From Polyangiaceae bacterium (GTDB taxonomy: Bacteria; Myxococcota; Polyangia; Polyangiales; Polyangiaceae), in contig JAICTU010000446.1 of NCBI GenBank assembly GCA_025936205.1, positions 1 to 7,630 on the forward strand: DNA of 7,630 bases, read 5' to 3'. The translations under genes and the position numbers were made by a program. Shown here piece by piece: positions 1-6,528 of the stretch. The notes under the pieces are model-generated. The model saw only the letters and a list, made by a program, of their open reading frames with translations, was not told the DNA's origin and searched no databases. Numbering within the stretch: the first letter of the stretch is position 1; each line of letters starts with the position of its first letter.

Positions 1-426
1 AAAGCTCGTGTTGACCTTCGCCGAACGCTCCTGCTCGACGAACGCACGCCAATCGATACGCGCACCGCCGCCGAACGACGGCATGCTGTTCCACGTCACG
101 TCGCCCCCGGTCGAGCGATAGTAGAACCCCTCGTCACGGCCGAAGAACAGCGCCGAGAACGAGCTGCTGAACGACAACGGCCGGCCCCAATCGCTCGCCG
201 ACACGAGATGGTTGTACACGCCGACGCCGACCGTGTGCACGAGATTCGACCGCGTGCCGGTGAGCTCGATATTCGGCTCGAAATCCGCGAGGCCGATCCG
301 TCCAACGGCTTTTCCGGAATAGCCGCCGCCAAACTGCTGCTCCGCAGACGCGCCCACCGAGAATCCTTCGATGCGATTGTAGCGCATCATCGATGGACCA
401 TACTCGTACACGGGCGGTGGGAGCAT
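1..426 (-). CDS. Outer-membrane beta-barrel-like protein, partial (3' end off the window), possibly 5'-truncated
   Basis: The minus-strand frame is open from position 519 to the left edge, with no stop. From the ATG at 426-424 it reads 142 residues and ends mid-protein. The sequence includes RYNRIEGFSVGAS, QQFGGGYSGKAVGRIGL, VGVYNHLVSASDWGRPLSFS and FFGRDEGFYYRSTGG. Alternating hydrophobic and polar residues, many Gly and aromatic residues, and the 'RYNRIEG' strand start are typical of large outer-membrane barrels with the barrel in the C-terminal half. The start is a problem: the 426 ATG has no Shine-Dalgarno sequence and no signal peptide follows it. Between the in-frame stop at 522-520 and 426 there is no ATG, GTG, TTG or CTG, yet the residues just before the ATG (such as SLSAQAPFHFPLGGG) look like part of the same protein. 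The cytochrome gene ends at 485, just upstream on the same strand. A normal gene using the 426 ATG, or a 5'-truncated remnant, are both possible. The exact family is not established. Confidence 0.55.
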   Translation of the reverse strand, partial: MLPPPVYEYGPSMMRYNRIEGFSVGASAEQQFGGGYSGKAVGRIGLADFEPNIELTGTRSNLVHTVGVGVYNHLVSASDWGRPLSFSSSFSALFFGRDEGFYYRSTGGDVTWNSMPSFGGGARIDWRAFVEQERSAKVNTSF

Positions 427-484
427 AGCGACGCCGCCGCCGAGCGGAAAATGGAACGGCGCCTGCGCGCTGAGTGAGAGAGCC

Positions 485-1987
485 TCAGCGGACCGCGCCG
501 GGCCCGCAGCGCGTGTGGTTCACGGCCGGCACCTTGTCGGCTGCCGCGCTCAGGTTGGTGGTGCTGGCGCAGGAAATGGGCAAGCCGTTGTCGAGGAAGC
601 GCTCCGTGGCCGTCGCCGGGGTCCACTCCACGGCGTCGCCCACAGCGAGCGGCTTCAGCCGCGCGCGCAGCTCCGCAATCGCGTAGCGATCGGTGTCGAC
701 CAGATCGCCGCTCGCGACCAGCTCATCGAACACATCGAGCCCGATCGGCTGCAGCCAGAAGCGCGCGCTCACCCGCTCCGGAAAGGCCGAGAGCTGCCCG
801 GAGCGCGGATAGCGCTGCACCACGTGGCTCTGATAATAGCGCGGGTCGCTGGCATCGAAGGTGAGCTGCCCCGGCAGCAGGTTTGACTCCTGATCCACCG
901 CCTCCCAGAACATGTGCGCCTCGTTGCCTGCGTCATCGAAGATGCAGTCGCGGATCAGCCACAGATCGGCGTCTGCGAGCGTCGTCACGGAAGTGCCCTC
1001 CGGCACGGCGCCGCTCTGGTAGATGGCGTTGCCGCCCGCGAACGCAGCGAGCTCGATCCACGCGCGGCGGTCCTGCGCGGCGCCACTCGGCCAGTGATGG
1101 CCCGCCGCTACGTTGTCGAGCACCAGCTGGATCTCGGCATCGCTCGCGGCCGTGCCGCGCACGCACAGCGCGCTCTGCAGCGTGGTGTCGAGAAAGCTCT
1201 GCACGGCCGCGCGTGTCTCCTCGTCCGGGTCGCGATCGAGCGGCAGATCGACCGCGGGGAAGCGGTGGCTGTGCAGGCGGCGCGGTGTCAGGTTCGGGCC
1301 GACCGCGGCCGGTTGCAGATCGACGCTCTGGTCCATGTGGCACTGGCCGCAGGTGGTGCCCACCAGCGGCTGCGCGAACACCGAGTCCTGCCATTCGGCA
1401 TAGGTGCGCTCGAGGTGCGTGCCATGGTCGTTCACGATGTCGTGGCAAGCGCCGCACAGCTGCGACGACTCCAGCTGATCGCGGTCGAGCAGCGCCGCAT
1501 AGCGGGAGTTGTGCGCAGTGTTCGAGGCCGCATCCTTGAATGGCCCGCGCAGGACCAGATCGTCCGCGAGGCGCAGCGGATTGTTGTGCGTGCCCTCCAC
1601 GGCATCCACCGAGTGGCAGAAGTAGCACGTCACCCCTTTGAGCGACTGCGGCAGCTCCCCCAGATTCAGCCCGTCCGTGGTGGCGCCTTCCCGCACTGCC
1701 ATCGGCGCATGGCACTTCACACAGAAATCTCCGATGCCGGCCTCGCGCTGCCCGCGCTGATTCATCGCGAGGAAGATCGGATCGTCGGAGGCGTAGGCAT
1801 GCATGCTCGACTGCCACTCCTCGTATTGCGTGCGGTGGCATTGCCCGCACGTCGCGGGATCGAGCAGCTGCTCGCGCGTGGCGCGCGGGGCAGGGGGGCC
1901 ACTATCACTGCCGTCGCAGGCGGTGCCGAGCAGCAACGCTCCGAGGGCCAGACCCAAAGAAGACGCCCCCATGAAGCGTTGCAGCAT
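485..1987 (-). CDS. Pentaheme c-type cytochrome lipoprotein
   Basis: The protein is about 500 aa and has five CXXCH heme c sites: CGQCH 47-51, CVKCH 89-93, CYFCH 121-125, CGACH 178-182 and CGQCH 213-217. The first is followed by EEWQSSMHAYA, a Trp/His pattern seen in cytochrome c554-like multiheme proteins, where the extra His can be a distal heme ligand; HSHRF near 240 could play the same part. The N-terminus MLQRFMGASSLGLALGALLLGTAC is a lipoprotein-type signal with Cys24 as probable lipid anchor; the lipobox (LGTAC) is imperfect. The heme-free C-terminal half begins with NVAAGHHWPSG (about 292-302), like the beta-rich domain after hemes in related cytochromes, and holds four other Cys (275, 348, 473, 494) that could form disulfides. 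I chose the ATG at 1987 because it puts the charged residue and hydrophobic core where a signal peptide needs them. The frame also allows a GTG at 2053 and an ATG at 1972; none has a clear ribosome site. The role is extracytoplasmic electron transfer; the partner is unknown. Confidence 0.9.
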   Translation of the reverse strand: MLQRFMGASSLGLALGALLLGTACDGSDSGPPAPRATREQLLDPATCGQCHRTQYEEWQSSMHAYASDDPIFLAMNQRGQREAGIGDFCVKCHAPMAVREGATTDGLNLGELPQSLKGVTCYFCHSVDAVEGTHNNPLRLADDLVLRGPFKDAASNTAHNSRYAALLDRDQLESSQLCGACHDIVNDHGTHLERTYAEWQDSVFAQPLVGTTCGQCHMDQSVDLQPAAVGPNLTPRRLHSHRFPAVDLPLDRDPDEETRAAVQSFLDTTLQSALCVRGTAASDAEIQLVLDNVAAGHHWPSGAAQDRRAWIELAAFAGGNAIYQSGAVPEGTSVTTLADADLWLIRDCIFDDAGNEAHMFWEAVDQESNLLPGQLTFDASDPRYYQSHVVQRYPRSGQLSAFPERVSARFWLQPIGLDVFDELVASGDLVDTDRYAIAELRARLKPLAVGDAVEWTPATATERFLDNGLPISCASTTNLSAAADKVPAVNHTRCGPGAVR

Positions 1988-2184
1988 GCGCTGCAAAACT
2001 GCAGCACTCGCGGGGCCTGCGCAAGACCACCGTCCGGCGGGGATGCCCGCCACAGGCGTCGCGGCGAGGCCCGCCGGCGCAGGAGAGCCCGATCGGGCGC
2101 GGGACCAAAGAGGGCGCGTTCCTCGACGCCCCGCTGTTAACGGCGTAAGAATTCAGGACGTAATCCGCTGATCGTGAGGTGCTC
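1988..2184. promoter_or_regulatory. Divergent intergenic region between cytochrome and dehydrogenase genes
   Basis: These 197 bp separate two divergently transcribed lipoprotein genes, so both promoters should lie here. A perfect 12-bp palindrome, GCCCGATCGGGC, is at 2087-2098. A 10-of-12 symmetric site around GTTAAC is at about 2134-2145, in the AT-richest part next to the dehydrogenase gene. No convincing -35/-10 pair could be assigned in either direction. If the cytochrome used the GTG at 2053 instead, the region would shrink to 131 bp but would still contain both sites. Confidence 0.5.
2175..2179 (+). promoter_or_regulatory. Ribosome binding site deciding the dehydrogenase start
   Basis: TGAGG lies 5 bases before the ATG at 2185. 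The in-frame GTG at 2179 overlaps this motif, so the ATG is the better start and gives a shorter, well-formed lipoprotein signal. Confidence 0.65.
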
Positions 2185-3609
2185 ATGAAGAACTTCAGCT
2201 CCGTTTCCGCCTCCACATCGAGAGCGCTCGCCCTTTCGTCCATCGGCGCGCTGGCAGCGGCCCTCGCGATCAGCTCCTGCAGCGACAACAAGAAGTCGAC
2301 CGAAGGCGAAAACGGCGGCAGCGACGCCACCGGCAATGCCGGCAGCGGAGAATCCGGCAAGGCTGGAACAGGCAACGCCGCGGGCGGCAGCGGTGGCGCC
2401 AACGGCACGGGGGGCAGCGCCGCGATCGAGCCCCCGATCCCCGTCGTGCCGGATCCCGCGAAGGACTGCGGCGCGGCGAGCGGCGGCGCGCTGCCTGCGC
2501 TCCAGCTCACCCAGATCGCCAACGGCTTCACGCGCCCCATCTTCGTGGCGCAGCCGCACGGCGAGAGCGAGCGACTCTTCGTCGTCGAGAAGCCGGGTAC
2601 GATCAAGATCCTGCGCGGCAGCGCCATCGCCGACACGCCCTTCCTCGACATCGAGCAAGAGGTCAGCGAGCGCTACGAAGAGATGGGCTTGCTCGGGCTC
2701 GCCTTCCACCCCGACTACGCGAACAACGGCAAGTTCTACGTTTACTACGCCAACCTCACGAACAACACCAGCACCCGGCGTCTGGTCGAATACAAGCGAT
2801 CGAACGACAACCCCGACTTGGCGGACCCCGGCAGCGCGCGCCCGCTGCTCTCGTTCGATCATCCCGAGGACAACCACAACGGTGGCAACCTCGCCTTCGG
2901 CTCCGACGGCTTCCTGTACTTGGGCGTGGGCGATGGCGGCGGCGCCAACGACCAGCACGGCGCCACCGGCAACGGCCAGAACCTGGGCACCTACCTGGGC
3001 AAGATGCTGCGCTTCGACATCAACGGCAGCGGCGCGGGCCCCAACCAGGCGTACGCGATCCCGGCCGGCAACATGACGGGCAACGGAACCCTGCCCGAGA
3101 TCTGGAGCTACGGGCTGCGCAATCCCTGGCGCTACAGCTTCGACCCCTGCACGGGCGACATGTACATCGGCGATGTCGGTCAGGACGACATCGAAGAGGT
3201 CGACTTCGAGCCCGCGCAGAACGGCGGCCGCAACTACGGCTGGCGCCTGATGGAAGCCGACGCCTGCTTCAATCCGAACAGCGGTTGCAACGCGGCCACG
3301 CAGAAGCTGATCCTGCCCGTGGCCAGCTACCAGCACAGCGTCGGTCAATCGATCACCGGCGGCTACGTCTATCGCGGCCACGCCATTCCCGAGCTGCGCG
3401 GCACCTACCTCTACACCGACTACGAGAACGGCCGCTTCTTCGCGCTGCGCATGAGCAACGGTACGGCCTCGATGCAAGGAACGGAGATCACCAACAACAT
3501 CAACCCGGGCCGCGCCGTCGATCGCATCGGCTCCTTCGGCCAGGACGAGGCGGGTGAGCTCTACGTCGTCAACTTCGACGGCGCGCTCTACCGCATCGAT
3601 CCCAAGTAG
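2185..3609 (+). CDS. PQQ-type glucose/sorbosone dehydrogenase family lipoprotein
   Basis: The protein is 474 aa. Residues 1-32 are a lipoprotein signal ending in AISSC, with Cys32 as the anchor. Residues 33-80 are a Gly/Ser/Asn/Thr-rich linker (GSGGANGTGGSAA) like those that hold myxobacterial surface lipoproteins away from the membrane. From about 106 to the end is a beta-propeller of the glucose/sorbosone dehydrogenase family (GSDH). It has LFVVEKPGTIKIL, MGLLGLAFHPDY, NHNGGNLAFG (230-239, with His231 at the place of the family's catalytic His), GDGGGANDQHG (from 249), GLRNPWRYSFDP (from 310), GDVGQDDIEEVDF (from 329), and a last blade near GELYVVNFDGALYRI. Family members oxidise sugars or other alcohols at PQQ held with Ca2+, but many are uncharacterised, so the substrate is unknown. 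The motifs look intact, so it is probably active. It is divergent from the cytochrome gene, a possible electron acceptor (inference), and ends 16 bp from the convergent SDR gene. Confidence 0.9.
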   Translation: MKNFSSVSASTSRALALSSIGALAAALAISSCSDNKKSTEGENGGSDATGNAGSGESGKAGTGNAAGGSGGANGTGGSAAIEPPIPVVPDPAKDCGAASGGALPALQLTQIANGFTRPIFVAQPHGESERLFVVEKPGTIKILRGSAIADTPFLDIEQEVSERYEEMGLLGLAFHPDYANNGKFYVYYANLTNNTSTRRLVEYKRSNDNPDLADPGSARPLLSFDHPEDNHNGGNLAFGSDGFLYLGVGDGGGANDQHGATGNGQNLGTYLGKMLRFDINGSGAGPNQAYAIPAGNMTGNGTLPEIWSYGLRNPWRYSFDPCTGDMYIGDVGQDDIEEVDFEPAQNGGRNYGWRLMEADACFNPNSGCNAATQKLILPVASYQHSVGQSITGGYVYRGHAIPELRGTYLYTDYENGRFFALRMSNGTASMQGTEITNNINPGRAVDRIGSFGQDEAGELYVVNFDGALYRIDPK

Positions 3610-3625
3610 CCAACGCCGAGCGGAC

Positions 3626-4390
3626 TCACACGATCGGTCCGCCTGTCACATCGAGAAAGGCGCCGGTCGTGTACGAGGCCTCGTCCGACAGCAGCCAGAC
3701 GATGGCACGCGCGACCTCCTCGGGCGTGCCACCGCGCTGCATCGGCACCCGTGACTTCACGCGCTCCACGCGCCCCGGCTCGCCGCCGCTCGCGTGCAGC
3801 GCCGTGTAGATGAACCCGGGCCGCACCGCATTCACGCGGATCCCCTCCTGCGCCAGCTCGCGCGCGAGGCCCACCGTCATCGTATCCAGCGCGCCCTTCG
3901 ACGCCGCGTAATCGATGTACTCCCCCGGCGACCCCGATCGCGCGGCCCCGGACGACACATTCACGATGCTCCCGCCGCGGCCCCCATTGCGCGTCGACAT
4001 CCGCCGCACGGCCTCCCGCGCACAGAGAAACGCACCAAACACATTGGTCGCAAACACCCGCTGCCAGCGCTCCAGCGCCATCTCCTCCAGCCGCCCCTGC
4101 GCCTCCAGCACCCCCGCGTTGTTCACGAGCCCCACGGGTGCTCCCAACGCCCCCTCACACGCCTCGAACAAACGCAGCACGTCCGCCTCCAGCGCCACAT
4201 CCCCCGCCACCGCGATCGCGCGCCCACCCCCGCTGACGATCTCACCCACCACCGCCTCCGCCGTCTCGCGCTGACGCCGATAATTCACGCACACCGCGTA
4301 CCCCCGTTGCGCCGCGAGCCGCGCCGTGGCTGCTCCGATCCCCCGGCCACCGCCCGTCACCACAACCGCGCCCAGCTCGCTGCCCGCCAT
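3626..4390 (-). CDS. SDR family NAD(P)-dependent oxidoreductase
   Basis: The protein is 254 aa, the usual length for a classical short-chain dehydrogenase/reductase, and the key sites are present. These are the TGGGRGIG nucleotide-binding loop (12-19), GDV (64-66), NNAG (91-94), the structural Asn117, and the catalytic Ser148, Tyr162 and Lys166 in a YxxxK motif. RPGFIYT follows in the usual place, and the C-terminus SYTTGAFLDVTGGPIV is typical of FabG-like members. Arg39 and Arg40 after the second beta strand (VNYRR) favour NADPH over NADH. The frame stays open upstream to 4525, but I chose the ATG at 4390 because the Rossmann strand then begins about eight residues in, as expected; a GGGG run sits close before it. 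It is cytoplasmic, with no signal peptide. The substrate cannot be read from the sequence: glucose/3-oxoacyl-reductase-like annotations are common for such proteins but not specific. It stands alone, convergent with the dehydrogenase lipoprotein gene. Confidence 0.92.
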   Translation of the reverse strand: MAGSELGAVVVTGGGRGIGAATARLAAQRGYAVCVNYRRQRETAEAVVGEIVSGGGRAIAVAGDVALEADVLRLFEACEGALGAPVGLVNNAGVLEAQGRLEEMALERWQRVFATNVFGAFLCAREAVRRMSTRNGGRGGSIVNVSSGAARSGSPGEYIDYAASKGALDTMTVGLARELAQEGIRVNAVRPGFIYTALHASGGEPGRVERVKSRVPMQRGGTPEEVARAIVWLLSDEASYTTGAFLDVTGGPIV

Positions 4391-4597
4391 GACCCCAGCA
4401 TCGCACGAACCCAACCGGTCGCGGGACGAACCTCCGAATGCTGGTTTCAGGGGGCCGGACCTCAGCCATACGTCCCTGACGTCGCATCGGGACCCTGAAC
4501 GGCTCGACGCTGCGCCAGCAACCATCGGCCCTGACCGCGTGCGGCGTGGTGGAGGTCGGGGCCCGGAGCCGACGCACCGCGGAGAACCCCCCAGCCC
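4391..4597. other. Intergenic region upstream of the SDR gene
   Basis: These 207 bp lie between the SDR start and the insertion-sequence remnant. Open frames across it have no recognisable protein content and no good starts. It should contain the minus-strand SDR promoter, but I could not assign one. Short repeats of TCAGGG on the minus strand (near 4449-4454, 4480-4485 and 4494-4499) are the only pattern seen. Confidence 0.4.
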
Positions 4598-4617
4598 GGG
4601 CTAGGGGGTGTCCCTAG
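4598..4617 (+). repeat. Left terminal inverted repeat of the IS remnant
   Basis: The 20-bp sequence GGGCTAGGGGGTGTCCCTAG is matched exactly, inverted, by 4882-4901. The outer CTAG is itself palindromic, so the boundary between repeat and target duplication is ambiguous. Confidence 0.85.
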
Positions 4618-4699
4618 ATCGGACACCGGATTGTTGGATCAAATCGATCACTTGCACAGATAGATTGCCTCGCAGCGTCGTGCATGATCAAAGATCGCC

Positions 4700-4885
4700 G
4701 TGCATCGACACGCGCTGACCGAGGATCAATGGCGACGACTGCAGGCGGTCCTGCCGAAGCAGAAGGCTGGACCGCCCGCGACGCTAGGTGACCGGCTCTT
4801 CGCCACGCGCTTCGAGAAGACGGCACGGAACTTCCTCGCACTCACCCAAGTCGTATGCGCGTGGCTAAGGCTTCCGCCAAACTAG
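4700..4885 (+). pseudogene. IS5-family transposase remnant: N- and C-terminal ends fused in frame
   Basis: The 61-codon frame starts at a GTG and stops with a TAG inside the right terminal repeat. Residues 3-19, RHALTEDQWRRLQAVLP, match the start of IS5/IS427-type transposases, which begin with 'LTD.QW..I.PLLP'. Residues from about 35, ATRFEKTARNFLALTQ, match their extreme C-terminus ('RYEKTARNFLA'). About 200 central residues carrying the DDE catalytic core are missing, and the junction is near residue 34-35. The deletion kept the frame. The product cannot be a transposase; whether it is made at all is unknown. No Shine-Dalgarno sequence precedes the GTG. The 82 bp between the left repeat and the GTG are AT-richer than their surroundings and probably carried the original promoter. 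Confidence 0.8.
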
Positions 4886-4901
4886 GGACACCCCCTAGCC
4901 C
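4882..4901 (-). repeat. Right terminal inverted repeat of the IS remnant
   Basis: This is the exact reverse complement of 4598-4617. It contains the stop codon (4883-4885) of the transposase remnant, a compact arrangement seen in some insertion sequences. Confidence 0.85.
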
Positions 4902-4915
4902 AGAAAGCTGGATTT

Positions 4916-4935
4916 GAGGTTTCCATGGAAACCTC
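4916..4935. repeat. 20-bp perfect palindrome
   Basis: GAGGTTTCCATGGAAACCTC is perfectly self-complementary; one mismatched pair (T/G) outside it is followed by two more matching pairs. It lies 14 bp outside the IS remnant and is not part of it. It could be a protein-binding site or one copy of an iterated genomic palindrome. Confidence 0.8.
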
Positions 4936-4964
4936 GAAGTGCGGAGCGGAGAGGTGCCCTTGTT

Positions 4965-4978
4965 CCCATGGAAACCTC
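4965..4978 (+). repeat. Partial second copy of the palindrome
   Basis: CCCATGGAAACCTC repeats the right half of the 4916-4935 palindrome (13 identical bases from CCATGG onward, plus the following CG) about 41 bp downstream. Its left half is diverged, although a GAGGT occurs at 4951-4955. Confidence 0.6.
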
Positions 4979-5044
4979 GCTCGGCGCTTCGCGAGGAGCT
5001 GCCCCGCGAGCGGGTCGCGAGCGCGGGTCGGCGAGGTGCCTCGC
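4975..5044. repeat. Small CCTCGC/GCGAGG inverted repeats
   Basis: CCTCGC (4975-4980) pairs with GCGAGG (4991-4996) across a 10-base loop. GCGAGG (5031-5036) pairs with CCTCGC (5039-5044) across two bases. They lie beyond the 3' end of the propeller gene, more than 100 bp from its stop, and have no T-run, so they are not clear terminators. The rest of 4902-5147 shows no gene. Confidence 0.45.
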
Positions 5045-5147
5045 GGGTGATGCCGCGCAGGGTCCCGAGGATTCGCGCGGGGTCGTGAAGAGGAGGCCCG
5101 GCCAACCCAATGCGCAACGCGCTGGATCGCGCCGCAGAGAGCGGTGG

Positions 5148-6449
5148 TCAGCTGCGCGAACGTCGGCGGGCGAGCGCCGCGAAAGCCGCCGTCACGGCCC
5201 ACCACGCGCCCGCAGGTGTCTCACCCGATGGTTGCATGCCGAGCGCGCAGCCGCTGTCTTTCGGCTTCGGCGGCATCGCGCTGGAGCCGTCCGGCGGCAG
5301 CATGCCGAGGGGCATGGCGGGGGTGTCGTAGCGGGCACCGATCGTGGGTGCGATGTCGGGCCAGACGCTGGGGCAGGCGGCGCCGGTGGTGCTGGCCGGC
5401 GCGCACTCGAGGGGAGTCAGGTCCTGGACGTGGAACAGGGGCTCGAAGCTCTGCCCTTCGTTCTGGGTGCGCCCGACGGTCCAGCCGTCGAGGGCCTCCT
5501 GTCCGCAGGCGAGCAGGCCGTCGTCGGTCCAGCGCAGGCAGCGCAGGCCCCGCACGGGCGCGGGCACCGGCTGGAAGGCGAGGTCGTCCGTGCTGGCAAT
5601 GTAGACGCCGAGGTCGGGGCCGCCGGTGGCGATCTTGCTGCCGTCGGGGGAGAGGGCGAAGCCGAACAGATCGCCGTCGAGCGAGAAGACGGTTTGCCAG
5701 GTCTGGCCGCCGTCGCGGCTGACCAGCAAGTGGTCGCCGGGTTGGTTGTCCACTCGCGCGTAGAGCCGGTCGGGATCGAGCGGATCGATCGCGCTGATGA
5801 ACAGGGGCAAGCTGCCGTACGCATCAAAGGGGAAGCGCGACCAGTTCTGTCCGCCATCCTGGGAGCGGAGCACGATGGAGGGTTCGTTTTCGATGGCGCC
5901 GGTGACGTAGATGCGCTGGGGATCGGAGGGCGCCACTTCGACCGTGCTGGGGACGAAGCCCTGTCCGACCGGGAGCGTGGTGCCGATGGCGCCCGTGGCG
6001 TCGACGGAGAGCAGACTGACCTGACGCGTACCGTCGACGCTCACGGTGAGGACCCACGCGCGCGAGGGATCGGCCGGGTCGAGCGTGGCATCGAAGGCGT
6101 ATTGATACTGGGTGTCCAGGGTGCGTACGCCCCAGGCACAGCCCTGTTCAGCAGACACCGCGACGGAGCCGAAGAAGCCGGCGAGCAGGTTGCCGCCGCG
6201 GAGCAGCGCCAGCGCGGGATCGCCCATGTAGCCGACCGCTGCTTCGCAGATCCAGGTCCAGCTGTGACCAGCATCCCAGCTCTGCAGCACGCCGAAAGTG
6301 GCTCGCAGCGCGAAGTGAGCTGGATCGCTCGGATCGACCAGGATCTGGTCCGCCGCGGGAAAACGGCCGTTGGCGAGCGCCGGAACCGACCAGAGCCCGA
6401 AGGCGGGGCTCACCGCCGCGAGGAAATACCGCCTGAGTCTGCGCGACAC
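5148..6449 (-). CDS. Secreted Asp-box (BNR/sortilin-like) propeller with MYXO-CTERM-like tail
   Basis: The protein is 433 aa. Residues 1-26 form a signal peptide: Arg-rich start (MSRRLRR), hydrophobic core, then VPALA with cleavage before NGRF. The body carries Asp-box motifs SxDxGxxW at SWDAGHSW (57-64), SQDGGQNW and SRDGGQTW, plus repeated VDPSDPAH, LDPADPSR, VAPSDPQR and IDPLDPDR segments. Together they indicate a sortilin/BNR-type beta-propeller. The Asp box is structural, so no enzyme activity follows from it. The C-terminus has Cys401 (DSGCALGM), a Pro/Gly/Thr spacer, a hydrophobic stretch (AGAWWAVTAAFAALA, about 413-427) and RRRSRS. This matches the pattern of the MYXO-CTERM sorting signal, by which myxobacterial proteins are thought to be processed and anchored at the surface. 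The GTG at 6449 is the only start that keeps the signal peptide; an in-frame TAG lies four codons before it. GGAG sits 13 bases upstream, farther than usual. The function and ligand are unknown. Confidence 0.88.
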   Translation of the reverse strand: MSRRLRRYFLAAVSPAFGLWSVPALANGRFPAADQILVDPSDPAHFALRATFGVLQSWDAGHSWTWICEAAVGYMGDPALALLRGGNLLAGFFGSVAVSAEQGCAWGVRTLDTQYQYAFDATLDPADPSRAWVLTVSVDGTRQVSLLSVDATGAIGTTLPVGQGFVPSTVEVAPSDPQRIYVTGAIENEPSIVLRSQDGGQNWSRFPFDAYGSLPLFISAIDPLDPDRLYARVDNQPGDHLLVSRDGGQTWQTVFSLDGDLFGFALSPDGSKIATGGPDLGVYIASTDDLAFQPVPAPVRGLRCLRWTDDGLLACGQEALDGWTVGRTQNEGQSFEPLFHVQDLTPLECAPASTTGAACPSVWPDIAPTIGARYDTPAMPLGMLPPDGSSAMPPKPKDSGCALGMQPSGETPAGAWWAVTAAFAALARRRSRS

Positions 6450-6499
6450 GCCGCGAAACTAGCTCCAGCGGCGGCGCACCGCCAGAGGCCCGTCCTGCC

Positions 6500-6528
6500 T
6501 TGCGGCCGAGGCGCCAGAGTTTTATTAT
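6500..6528 (+). promoter_or_regulatory. Candidate promoter of the efflux operon (possibly leaderless)
   Basis: TTGCGG (6500-6505) and TATTAT (6523-6528) are separated by 17 bp. The -10 matches TATAAT at five of six positions; the -35 shares only TTG. Transcription would start around 6535-6536, on or next to the ATG of the adaptor gene. The absence of a Shine-Dalgarno sequence before that ATG is consistent with a leaderless message. Confidence 0.45.

Larger units (their letters stand above)
4598..4901. mobile_element. MITE-like, internally deleted IS5-family element
   Basis: About 300 bp are bounded by a perfect 20-bp inverted repeat, GGGCTAGGGGGTGTCCCTAG at 4598-4617 with its reverse complement at 4882-4901. 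Inside is a short ORF that joins the beginning and end of an IS5-type transposase. Full elements of this family are usually near 800-900 bp with a transposase near 260 aa, so most of the middle is gone. If the target duplication is TA, as in many IS5-family elements, the element proper is 4604-4895 and the empty site would be the palindrome GGGCTAGCCC; a CTAG duplication fits equally well. It cannot move by itself, but intact repeats mean a full-length relative in the same genome could mobilise it. Confidence 0.8.

Noticed and set aside
914..2140. 408-codon open frame on the plus strand opposite the cytochrome gene
   Set aside because: It is antisense to a gene with five CXXCH motifs and reads as Arg/Ala/Val-rich low-information protein, typical of a GC-rich shadow frame.
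2137..3477. 446-codon minus-strand frame opposite the dehydrogenase gene
   Set aside because: The plus strand has all GSDH motifs in order; the antisense protein is Val/Ala/Gly-rich with no motifs.
3610..3641. CGGAC/GTCCG hairpin between the convergent dehydrogenase and SDR genes as a terminator
   Set aside because: The stem is only 5 bp with an 11-base loop, extends into the SDR coding end and has no T-run on either strand.
4916..5044. The repeat cluster as a CRISPR array
   Set aside because: The repeats are palindromic, of unequal length and spacing, with no regular spacers and no cas genes nearby.
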